Below are positions 34,382-42,153 of a stretch of 58,397 bases of DNA, one piece after another. Numbering within the stretch: position 1 is the first letter of the stretch; every line of letters starts with the position of its first letter. The notes under the pieces were generated by a model. The model was not told the DNA's origin. It did no database searches and was given only the letters and a program-made list of their open reading frames with translations. Source of the DNA: Myxococcus vastator (GTDB lineage Bacteria; Myxococcota; Myxococcia; Myxococcales; Myxococcaceae); NCBI RefSeq assembly GCF_010894475.1, contig NZ_JAAIYB010000002.1:1-58397 (forward strand), read 5' to 3'. A program made the translations under genes and the position numbers.

Positions 34382-34963
34382 CTACGCCGCCCGCTCGGAC
34401 GTCCGAGCCCGCCACGCGGCGACGAAGTCCGCGAGCCCATTCAGCTGCCGGTCATTCAGCGTGGACTGCCACCGCGCCTGCCGCAGCTCGCGGTACGCGG
34501 CCGGGGCCTCCCAGCCACGCGCCACCATCACCGCCAGCCCCACCAGCGGGCCCCGGCCCACGCCGTGCTCACAGTGGGTATACAGCGTGCCGCCCTGCTC
34601 CAGCCGGGGCAGGGCCCACTCCACGCCCCGCATCACCTGCTCCACCGACGGCGGATAGCGGTCCGTCACCGGCAGATTCAGCAGCTCGATGCCCAGCGCC
34701 TTCAGCGCCTCCGCGTCGTCACAGCGCTCACCCCGCACGTCAATCACCGCGGTGATGCCACGCGCCTTCAGCTCCGCGTACCGCGAGCGAGGCACCGCGC
34801 CACCCACGTACAGCCAGTCATTCACCCGCGACACGTTCAGCCCGCGCCCCGGCAGCTTCGTGGTCCACTCCACGCAGCGCGCCACCGAGCGCAGCACCTG
34901 CTTGCGCACCCAGCCGCGCACACCCGGCACGTGGTGCACTTCCCGCAGCAGCGCAAGGCTCAC
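34382..34963 (-). CDS. Cys-phosphatase, candidate phosphatidylinositol-phosphate phosphatase
   Basis: The 193-residue product starts at GTG 34963, whose bases overlap the TGA of the upstream gene (GTGA), so translation is coupled. It has the PTP/DSP loop HCEHGVGRG with Cys131 and Arg137; the usual Ser after Arg is Gly. In the operon it follows inositol-phosphate synthase, a CDP-alcohol phosphatidyltransferase and an IPC-synthase-like enzyme, so the best guess is removal of the phosphate from phosphatidylinositol phosphate, the role of PTPMT1-like enzymes in comparable routes. It is related to the phosphatase at 4415-4978. Confidence 0.8.
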   Translation of the reverse strand: MSLALLREVHHVPGVRGWVRKQVLRSVARCVEWTTKLPGRGLNVSRVNDWLYVGGAVPRSRYAELKARGITAVIDVRGERCDDAEALKALGIELLNLPVTDRYPPSVEQVMRGVEWALPRLEQGGTLYTHCEHGVGRGPLVGLAVMVARGWEAPAAYRELRQARWQSTLNDRQLNGLADFVAAWRARTSERAA

Positions 34964-35958
34964 AGGTCGCCCTCGAGCGTCACTTCCATCAGCCCCGTCA
35001 CCGGCGCCTTGCCCTCGCGCTCCAGCACCGCCCGGTGCAGGTACGTCACCGGCGAGCCCACCACCGTGCGCACCAGCCCGCCCAGCACCGCGCCCAGCTC
35101 CTCCACCGGCGCGCTGCGCTGCAGCAGCGACGTGGAGCGCAGCACCATGGCGGAGGCGCCGTCCGCGAACAGCTCCACCTTCCACGAGCTCCGCTCCTTC
35201 ACGCCTTCCCGCGCCAGCGTGAAGTGCTCCAGCGAGCGGGCCTTGGCGCCTTCCTCCCACGCGTACACGGGGCCGTATTCACCGTCCTGCCCCTCACGCG
35301 CCAGCAGCACCAGCTTCTCGCCGCCGCGCAGCGCCCGGAAGCGCACCCACCGCTTCGCCAGCTTCGCCGGAGCGATGGTGGAGCGCGTGTGGTCCGCGTA
35401 CCCGCCACCCGTGTAGACGACGTCCTCGCCCTTGGGCCGCCTCACCGTCGCCTTCAACGCGCTGAAGGCCAGCGTCACCTCGTGGTGGTAGCGGTCCTTG
35501 CCCACCTCCACCGCCGTGCCTTCCTGGCCCTGGGGCGTCATGGGCGCGGCGTACTCCAGCAGCACCCGTCCGCCCTCCAGCGGCACCTCCACGCGCGTGG
35601 CCCCTTCGGCGGAGCGGGCCGAGCACGGCCCCATCTTCAGCGTCGACGTCTTGGCGTCATGGCTCCAGTCGCGCGCCTTGACCTTCGCCTGCGCGGACCA
35701 GGCCTTCTGTCCCGGCGTGAGCACCGTGGTCCGGCACAGGCCGATGCGCGAGCCGGGACCAATGTTCGTCACCGTCAACTGCACGAAGATGAAGGCGCCG
35801 CCGTCCAGGTCGCCGATGAAGGTGAAGTTCTCCCCGTAGTTGTCACTGGGGGACACCTTCGGCTCCAGCACCGCGCCCGCCGCCGCCACCGAGGGCAGCA
35901 CGAGCGCGGTGGCCACCGCCAGGCCCTTCAGCACCTGGAAGCGCCCTTCAGGCCGCAT
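34960..35958 (-). CDS. Secreted beta-rich protein of the inositol operon
   Basis: The 332-residue product starts at ATG 35958, inside the 3' end of the CDP-alcohol gene (11-base overlap), and overlaps the next gene by 4 bases. It has a Sec signal (MRPEGRFQVLKGLAVATALV, cleavage near VAAAG). The mature part is mostly beta with a distinctive start NYGENFTFIGDLDGGAFIF and lipocalin/AttH/Svf1-like alternation, which makes a lipid-binding or carrotenoid-hydratase-like beta barrel plausible but unproven. Its operon position suggests a job in handling the inositol lipids in the periplasm. Confidence 0.6.
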   Translation of the reverse strand: MRPEGRFQVLKGLAVATALVLPSVAAAGAVLEPKVSPSDNYGENFTFIGDLDGGAFIFVQLTVTNIGPGSRIGLCRTTVLTPGQKAWSAQAKVKARDWSHDAKTSTLKMGPCSARSAEGATRVEVPLEGGRVLLEYAAPMTPQGQEGTAVEVGKDRYHHEVTLAFSALKATVRRPKGEDVVYTGGGYADHTRSTIAPAKLAKRWVRFRALRGGEKLVLLAREGQDGEYGPVYAWEEGAKARSLEHFTLAREGVKERSSWKVELFADGASAMVLRSTSLLQRSAPVEELGAVLGGLVRTVVGSPVTYLHRAVLEREGKAPVTGLMEVTLEGDL

Positions 35959-37198
35959 GGGGGCGCTGCTCCATGAGCGGGTCCTCGGCGGCCGTCGTCT
36001 CATTGTTGAAGACGTAGTCACGCTGCAGCGGCAGGTTCCACGCGAAGTACACCACGCCGCGCACCAGCCACCACCCCAGCGCGTAGGCCAGCTGCGGGTG
36101 CAGCGTCAGCAGCGCCACGCCGCCCGCGTTGAGCAGCGCGCTGGTGCCACTCACCACCGAGTAGCGCGCCAGCTGCCGCGCCACCGCGCCGGTGCTCTTG
36201 AAGGTGAGCACCCGGTTGATGGAGTAGTTCACCACCGCGCCCAGGCCGCAGCCCAGCACCGTGGCCCAGGCGGGCAGCATGCCCACCCACTCCACCAACG
36301 CCAGCACCAGCGCGAAGTCCACCGCGGTGGCCAGCGCGCCCGCCACGGCGTTGAGGCCGATGATGGCCTTGCCAGAGCGCGCCTCCTGCCGCTGGGGCGC
36401 CAGCGCCTTCACCAGGTTGCGGAAGCGGGAGAGCGCCGTGACGTTGCTCATGACGGCGACGAACACCAGCCCCACCACCGCCAGCCAGTGCATGGGGTGC
36501 TTCTCCTCGGGCCAGAAGACGGCCTCCAGGATGGGCGACAGCGCCGTGCCCGCGCCCATGAAGAGCACCCGCTCCAGCCGCTGCATGGCGCCGTCGCGCA
36601 CGTTGACGCCCAGGCCCTCACCCTTGGCGCGCACATAGGGCACCAGCGAGGAGCCGAGCAGCGCCATCAGCGCGGGCAGCAGCACCCAGGTGTCCCGGTA
36701 GTACCAGGCCAGACCCATGAGCATCGCCGAGTCCACGTACCGGTCCAGCACCGAGTCCAGCGCCGCGCCCGCGGGGTTGGCCTCCTTGCGCGTGCGGGCG
36801 ATGCGCCCGTCCATGACGTCCAGGATGCCCGCGAACAGGAAGAGCCAGCCGCCCAGCGCGAAGCGGCCCGCCGCCACCGCCACGCCGGACGACACGCCCA
36901 GCAGGCCCGACAGCATGGACAGCGCGTTGGCCGGCAGGCCCGAGCGCAGAATCACCGCCCACAGCGGCTGGATGATCCAGAAGAAGTAGTGCCGCAGGAA
37001 GAAGCCCACCAGCACGGTGCTGCCGCGCTTGAGCGTCTCTTCGTCGCGGGGGATGCCCTTGAAGGCGCAGCGGATACAGAAGACGAGCAGCCCACCCAGG
37101 AAGTAGGTGCAGGCGACGATGGCCGGAGCCAGCGCCGTCCAGATGCGGGCGGACGGAGACATGTTTCCGGTCAACCACGCCATCAGGTTCTCAAGCAC
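35948..37198 (-). CDS. CDP-alcohol phosphatidyltransferase fused to GtrA
   Basis: The 416-residue membrane protein starts at GTG 37198, overlapping the PAP2 gene by 8 bases. Residues about 75-260 form a CDP-alcohol phosphatidyltransferase with the complete signature: D127, D130-G131, A134-R135, G144, D148, D152. Residues about 280-400 are a GtrA-type four-helix domain (LNAVAGALATAVDFALVLAL and NYSINRVLTFKS). The first domain would join inositol phosphate to CDP-diacylglycerol, giving phosphatidylinositol phosphate. GtrA domains usually move lipid-linked sugars across the membrane, so a flippase role for the product is possible. I do not know this fusion from characterised proteins. Confidence 0.85.
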   Translation of the reverse strand: MLENLMAWLTGNMSPSARIWTALAPAIVACTYFLGGLLVFCIRCAFKGIPRDEETLKRGSTVLVGFFLRHYFFWIIQPLWAVILRSGLPANALSMLSGLLGVSSGVAVAAGRFALGGWLFLFAGILDVMDGRIARTRKEANPAGAALDSVLDRYVDSAMLMGLAWYYRDTWVLLPALMALLGSSLVPYVRAKGEGLGVNVRDGAMQRLERVLFMGAGTALSPILEAVFWPEEKHPMHWLAVVGLVFVAVMSNVTALSRFRNLVKALAPQRQEARSGKAIIGLNAVAGALATAVDFALVLALVEWVGMLPAWATVLGCGLGAVVNYSINRVLTFKSTGAVARQLARYSVVSGTSALLNAGGVALLTLHPQLAYALGWWLVRGVVYFAWNLPLQRDYVFNNETTAAEDPLMEQRPHAA

Positions 37199-38117
37199 GG
37201 GTGTCTCCTCTTGTAGTCAACGACACGGCCCAGGGTGCGGAGGCCGTCACGCGGGCGTAGACGCTTTCGACCGCCAGAAATGCAACCGCCGCCACACCCA
37301 GGCCCGCGAGCACGTCCAGGATGTAGTGGTGCGTCAGGTATACGGCGGAGAAGGCGACGAGCAACGCGAACAGCCCGGTGGCGATGCGCCAGGCCCAGCC
37401 GCGCGACCACACGAACATCATCACCAGGAACGGGTACGCCGCGTGCAGGGAAGGCATGGCCCCGAACACGTTGGTGCTGCGCGAGTAGAAGCCCGCAAAA
37501 TAACGGATCCCCAGCAGCGCGTCGAAGCGGGCCGTGCCCGCGGGGTTGGGGGCCGCGGCCAGGTCGGCCGGTCCCGGCCCGTACTGGAGCACGTACCAGG
37601 GCGGCGCCGCGGGGTAGAGCACGTAGATGACGACGCCTATCGCGTTCGCCGCCAGGAAGCCCCAGCACAGCCGTTCGAAGAGCGAGTCCTTCTTCACGAA
37701 GAAGAAGAGGGCCAGGATGAAGACCTCGTACAGGTACGCCGCGTAGGCGAAGCCGCACAGCAGGTCCAAGGCCGGGGTGAAGCGCGTGGCCCACCAGTCG
37801 GGCCAGTGGGTGCCGCCGGGCGCCGGGAACCACTGGCGCTCCAGCTCCCACAGGTCGCCCGTGTGGATGGGGCCCCGCAGGAACAGCCAGAGGCCCTGGC
37901 TGTCCAGCAGCATCCCGGTTAGCCACAACGCGAGCCCACCGCGGAGGAAGCGCTGAAGGCGGGGGCCCGCCCAGGCCACCCCCAGAATCAGCGCGTCCGC
38001 CGCGACGTGGTCCCACCGCAGCCGGCCGGTGGCGTACACCAGCGCCAGGTGGCTCAACCCCAGGACGGTGGAGAGCCACGTGAGCGCGGTGACCCTATTT
38101 GGAGAGCGGGAGGTCAT
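37191..38117 (-). CDS. PAP2-superfamily membrane enzyme, IPC-synthase-like
   Basis: The 308-residue protein has six predicted membrane helices and the two catalytic segments of PAP2/sphingomyelin-synthase enzymes: GAMPSLHAAYPF with His225, and LTHHYILDVLAG with His264 and Asp268, spaced HYxxD as in sphingomyelin and inositol phosphorylceramide synthases. It overlaps the 3' end of the inositol-phosphate synthase gene by 23 bases. The predicted reaction is transfer of phosphoinositol from phosphatidylinositol to ceramide, releasing diacylglycerol; a lipid phosphatase is the alternative. Operon context favours the transferase. Confidence 0.8.
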   Translation of the reverse strand: MTSRSPNRVTALTWLSTVLGLSHLALVYATGRLRWDHVAADALILGVAWAGPRLQRFLRGGLALWLTGMLLDSQGLWLFLRGPIHTGDLWELERQWFPAPGGTHWPDWWATRFTPALDLLCGFAYAAYLYEVFILALFFFVKKDSLFERLCWGFLAANAIGVVIYVLYPAAPPWYVLQYGPGPADLAAAPNPAGTARFDALLGIRYFAGFYSRSTNVFGAMPSLHAAYPFLVMMFVWSRGWAWRIATGLFALLVAFSAVYLTHHYILDVLAGLGVAAVAFLAVESVYARVTASAPWAVSLTTRGDTRA

Positions 38118-39429
38118 CTCCGTAATAGTCGAGCCCGAGGTGGGTGATGGGGTCCTCGCCCGCGACGACGCGCAGCGTGTTCTTCAGCTTGGTGAGCTGG
38201 ATGAAGAGGTCGTGCTCCACCGGCAGGCCCGGCTGCGCCATGGGGCTCTTGAAGTAGAAGGACATCCACTCCTGGATGCCGCGCCACTCCAGCCGCTTGG
38301 CCAGGTCCAGGAACAGCGCGATGTCCAGCACCAGCGGGGCCGCCAGGATGGAGTCGCGGCAGAGGAAGTTGACCTTGATCTGCATCGGGTAGCCGAGCCA
38401 CCCGGTGATGTCGATGTTGTCCCAACCCTCCTTCGCGTCGCCGCGGGGCGGGTAGTAGTGGATGGACACCTTGTGCGCGTACTTCTTGTACAGCTCCGGG
38501 TACAGGTCGGGCTGCAGGATGGTGTCCAGCACGCTCGACTTGGTGACTTCCTTGGCCTTGAAGGCCGCGGGGTCGTCCAGCACCTCGCCGTCGCGGTTGC
38601 CCAGGATGTTGGTGGAGAACCAGCCGTCCAGACCCAGCATGCGGGCCTTGAGCGCGGGCGCGATGACCGTCTTCATCATCGTCTGGCCGCTCTTGAGGTC
38701 ACGGCCAGCGACGGCCACCGCCTCCTGCTTGGCCAGCTCCTGGAGCGCCGGCGTGTCCACGCTGGCGTTGGGCGTGGCGTTCGCGAAGGGCACGCCCTCC
38801 TTGATGGCCGCGTAGGTGTAGAGCGCGGTGGGGTTGATGTCCGGGCTGTTCTCGTCCAGCGCCTTCTCGAAGGCGGCCAGCGTCTTGAAGGACTCGGGCA
38901 GCGGACGGAAGGTCTCCACGCTGCTGCACACCACCATCACGGCGCGCGTCGCGTTGAGCTCCTTCTTGAAGTCGCGGATGTCCTGGCGCAGCGCCTCGAT
39001 GCTCTCGCGGTGCGTCTTGGTGGCCTTGATGTGGTTGGCTTCGATGCGGCGGACGAACTCCGCGTCGTGCACGCCCTGCTTCGGCTTGATGCCCTGGAGG
39101 AACGGCTTCACCTCCTCCAGGTGCTTGTCGCTGAGCACGCCCGAGCGCACGGCCACTTCGTACGCGTCCTCACGGATGATGTCCCAGGCGCCGAAGGCGA
39201 TGTCCTTCAGCTCCGCCAGGGGAACCAGCTCGTTGAGCTTCACGGTGCGCCCGTCGGTGCGCTTCCCCAGGCGGGCCGTGCCCATCTGCGTGAGCGACCC
39301 AATGGGGTGACCCTTGCCCTGCCGCGCCAGCTCGACACCCGCCATCAGCGTGGTGGACACAGCGCCCAGACCCGGAATCAAGACCGCGAGCTTGCCGTCC
39401 GGCTTCGCGACCGACCTCTTGTTTTCCAT
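38095..39429 (-). CDS. ino1: Inositol-3-phosphate synthase
   Basis: The 444-residue product matches the myo-inositol-1(3)-phosphate synthase family: N-terminal NAD segment VLIPGLGAVSTTLMAGVELA, NPTALYTYAAIKEGVPFANA, VAGRDLKSGQTMMKTVIAP and SSVLDTILQPDLYPE. It makes inositol phosphate from glucose-6-phosphate with bound NAD, in the cytoplasm. As first gene of the operon it feeds the phosphatidyltransferase two genes on. The promoter must lie in the 399 bases upstream. Confidence 0.92.
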   Translation of the reverse strand: MENKRSVAKPDGKLAVLIPGLGAVSTTLMAGVELARQGKGHPIGSLTQMGTARLGKRTDGRTVKLNELVPLAELKDIAFGAWDIIREDAYEVAVRSGVLSDKHLEEVKPFLQGIKPKQGVHDAEFVRRIEANHIKATKTHRESIEALRQDIRDFKKELNATRAVMVVCSSVETFRPLPESFKTLAAFEKALDENSPDINPTALYTYAAIKEGVPFANATPNASVDTPALQELAKQEAVAVAGRDLKSGQTMMKTVIAPALKARMLGLDGWFSTNILGNRDGEVLDDPAAFKAKEVTKSSVLDTILQPDLYPELYKKYAHKVSIHYYPPRGDAKEGWDNIDITGWLGYPMQIKVNFLCRDSILAAPLVLDIALFLDLAKRLEWRGIQEWMSFYFKSPMAQPGLPVEHDLFIQLTKLKNTLRVVAGEDPITHLGLDYYGDDLPLSK

Positions 39430-39828
39430 CGTGATGTTCCTTCGTTAGACGTATTCGAGTCGGCCGTATGCGGGTCGGTACGATACCGGTCGTGCATGCG
39501 GAAAATCTCGAAAGCGGATGGTTGATACTCTAAAGCGTTCGTCACTTCAACGTCATGAGCGTGGCGGCTCTTACCACCCGAAGGCGCCGCACTCATGGAT
39601 CAGCCCAGCCGGAGGTACAAGGCGAGGAGATCGACGCTGTCAGAGAAACACCAGGTCGTCAGAAGGACGACATCCACGGCACACTCCTCGGACAGGTTCG
39701 CCATGGGTTCATGGTGACCCATCCTGCGTAAAGGATGAAGAAGGTGTGAGTGGGACAGGAGGGGGCGGAGCCGTCGCGAGGCGCCGTCCCTCCTTTATAT
39801 GGGCCCATTCCGGTGGGCCCGGTCCGGC
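39430..39828. promoter_or_regulatory. Upstream region of the inositol operon
   Basis: 399 bases without a credible gene, between the inositol operon start and the end of the gene at 39829-40356. The frames across it are short or of shadow composition. It probably carries the ino1 promoter; I see no clear operator. Confidence 0.5.
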
Positions 39829-40356
39829 TCAGTGGGGCAGCGGGGCGCTGTCATCCAGGTCGAGCTTCTGGTGGTCGCCCGGTGCGTAGGGCTGTCCGGT
39901 GATGGCGGCCTTCGCCATGCCGGCGAGCTGGACCATGCGGCTGTTGGGCGTGTCCCAGTACTCGGCCTTCTCCACGCGGACGCAGAGCAGGGCGAGCTCG
40001 GGGTCATCCAAGCCGTTGGGGAACCAGGCCTTGAGGGTGGGGTTCCACAGCTCGCGGGCCTTCTCCTTGTCGAGCACCAACTGGCAGCGGCCGCTCACGG
40101 AGACGTAGCGGTCCCGGGTCGGGTCCGAGTACGCGAGGTTGACGTGGTGGTCGTGCGTCACCTCGTCCACCTTGGGTGAGTGCTCGCGGGTGAAGAACCA
40201 GAGCTCGCCGTCGAAGTCCCGCGCGTGGGTCCACATGGGGCGGCTGCGCAGGCTGCCGTCCGCTTCCACGGTGGTCATCATCGCGACCTTGATGCCCTGG
40301 ATGAGGTCATCGAAGTGCTCGGTGACGTCTTGGGTGTCCTTTTTCTTCCTGGCCAT
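39829..40356 (-). CDS. Pyridoxamine-phosphate-oxidase-fold stress protein
   Basis: The 175-residue product starts at ATG 40356 with GGGAGG 5 bases before it. It has the FMN-binding split-barrel pattern of the general-stress-protein-26/PNPOx-like family: IKVAMMTTVEADGSLRSRPM, ELWFFTREHSPK and NLAYSDPTRDRYVSVSGRC. These proteins bind FMN or F420 and their substrates are often unknown. It diverges from the next gene. Confidence 0.85.
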   Translation of the reverse strand: MARKKKDTQDVTEHFDDLIQGIKVAMMTTVEADGSLRSRPMWTHARDFDGELWFFTREHSPKVDEVTHDHHVNLAYSDPTRDRYVSVSGRCQLVLDKEKARELWNPTLKAWFPNGLDDPELALLCVRVEKAEYWDTPNSRMVQLAGMAKAAITGQPYAPGDHQKLDLDDSAPLPH

Positions 40357-40480
40357 CGCTGCCTCCCTTGGGAGCACAAGGTAGGCAGCGCGGAGGTCGG
40401 CGGGCACAGGGCGGTGGGTTGGCCGCCGCCAGGGCAGGCGGGCGTGTGGTAGGTGGCCGGACAGGAAAGCGAGGGTTCGG

Positions 40481-40975
40481 ATGCTGAAGACGGCGTGGAA
40501 CGAGTGGAGCCTCAAGGCGCTGCAACTGGAGACGGCGGTGCTGGCGCTGGAGGAGATTGACCTGCCCGAGGAGATGCACGCGCTCCAGGAGGCGGCGGAG
40601 GAGAAGCTGCTGGCGCTGGCGCGCGCGTGGAAGGCCCGTCAGCCACAGCGCGAGCCGCGCACGTGGGAGCGTCAGGCGCTGCCCGACGGCGCGCCTCGCG
40701 ACGCCGAGCTCAAGGAACTGGTGGAGGGCTTCAAGGAGGACGGCAAGTCGTGGACGCTGCTGCGCGCCACCAGCGACCTCAAGGAAGTGGTGGAGACGGT
40801 GGTGTCGGAGGGCCGCGCCTGCATGGCCGCGGGCGGCGAGTACTACCTGGGCCAGTGGGACGCGAAGGAGTCCGTGCTGGAGGTGGGCCGCGACGACGAC
40901 GCGGACGAGCCCGGCACGGGCCTGGTGCTGGAGCCCACGGGGGAGCTCCAGTACACGCCGGACCCGGAGCTGTAG
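40481..40975 (+). CDS. Conserved protein of unknown function
   Basis: A 164-residue acidic soluble protein. It begins with a helix-rich part (residues about 1-55, LQETAV-type heptads with Glu/Leu) and ends with a compact mixed domain (about 80-164) with the phrase ACMAAGGEYYLGQWDAKESV. No family is recognised. It is convergent with the aldo/keto reductase gene, 7 bases apart. Confidence 0.55.
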   Translation: MLKTAWNEWSLKALQLETAVLALEEIDLPEEMHALQEAAEEKLLALARAWKARQPQREPRTWERQALPDGAPRDAELKELVEGFKEDGKSWTLLRATSDLKEVVETVVSEGRACMAAGGEYYLGQWDAKESVLEVGRDDDADEPGTGLVLEPTGELQYTPDPEL

Positions 40976-40982
40976 TCGCCGC

Positions 40983-41954
40983 TCAGCCCTCCAGCGCCTT
41001 CACGATGCGGGCGCGGAGCTTCTCGTCGGGCATCCGGCCGAAGCCCGCGCGCACGTTGTCGGCGGCGTGCGAGGGCTTGCGGGTGGCGGGCAGCGGGCAG
41101 TGCACCGCCGGGTGTCCCAGGATGAACTTGAGGAACACCTGGGCCCAGCTGGTGCAGTCGATGTCCGCGGCCCAGCCGGGCAGGGGACGGCCGCGCACGC
41201 GCTCGAAGAGGGTGCCGCTGGAGAAGGGCTGCATGACGAGCACCGCCACGCCGTGCTCGGCGGCGGCGGGCAGCAGGCGCTTCTCCGCGTCGCGCTCCAG
41301 CACCGAGTAGGGCAGCTGGACGAAGTCCGGCTTCTCCTCGCGGATGATGCGCTCCAAGTCATTGAAGGCGCCGCGGGCGTAGTGGGTGATTCCGAGGTAG
41401 CGGATGGCGCCACGGGCCTTCCAGTCGCGCAGGACGGGCAGGTGCGTGCGCCAGTCCACGAGGTTGTGAACCTGCATCAGGTCCATGCGGCCCTGGCCCA
41501 TGCGCCGGAGGGACTCACGCATCTGCGCGATGCCTTCGCTCTTGCCGGTGGTCCACACCTTGGTGGCCAGGAAGGGCGTCTTCGTCGCGTCGAGCTTCCG
41601 CAGCAGCTCGCCCACCACGGACTCCGCGCGGCCGTACATGGGCGAGGAGTCGATGAGGCGCGCGCCCGAGTCGAGGAAGGTGCGGAGCACTTCGACCAGG
41701 GGCGCTCGCGCGTCCGGGGTGGCGTCGAACGTCTGCCAGGTGCCAAGGCCGATGACGGGCAGCGCTTCACCCGTGCTGGGGATGGGGCGTGTGAGCATGG
41801 CGGCGCCTCGGCCGCGCGAGGGCGCGGCGGTCTTCTCCGGGGGCTTCACGGTGGAGCGGGGCTGCGCGGGCTGTGAGGCGGCGGCGCCGGGCAGGAGCAG
41901 GCCACCCAGGGTCGCGGTGAGCACGTCGCGGCGGGACGGGGCACGGGAGGACAT
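40983..41954 (-). CDS. Tat-exported aldo/keto reductase
   Basis: The 323-residue product from ATG 41954 begins with a twin-arginine signal (SSRAPSRRDVLTATLGGLLL). The mature part is an aldo/keto reductase: IGLGTWQTFDAT near the N-terminus, the catalytic Asp/Tyr region DSSPMYGRAESVVGE, Lys in TKVWTTG and the HNLVDWRTH strand. Such Tat-exported members probably act on periplasmic carbonyls or quinones. It faces no operon partner. Confidence 0.85.
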   Translation of the reverse strand: MSSRAPSRRDVLTATLGGLLLPGAAASQPAQPRSTVKPPEKTAAPSRGRGAAMLTRPIPSTGEALPVIGLGTWQTFDATPDARAPLVEVLRTFLDSGARLIDSSPMYGRAESVVGELLRKLDATKTPFLATKVWTTGKSEGIAQMRESLRRMGQGRMDLMQVHNLVDWRTHLPVLRDWKARGAIRYLGITHYARGAFNDLERIIREEKPDFVQLPYSVLERDAEKRLLPAAAEHGVAVLVMQPFSSGTLFERVRGRPLPGWAADIDCTSWAQVFLKFILGHPAVHCPLPATRKPSHAADNVRAGFGRMPDEKLRARIVKALEG

Positions 41955-42153
41955 GGCGCGCGATGTTAGCGGCTGGGCGGAGGGCGCTCGTGGGCGGTGG
42001 CTGCGCTGAAGCGGACAGGTGACAGTTCCGCGCGGCGCCGGTGTTCCCTTGCACGAGCGGGGCGGTGACGCCTCCCGATGACTCCTCCTGGCCCGGGTGC
42101 TCGCGCGATGCGGGCCGGGCCGCATTCACAACAGTCCAGGGAAGGTCCAGGCG

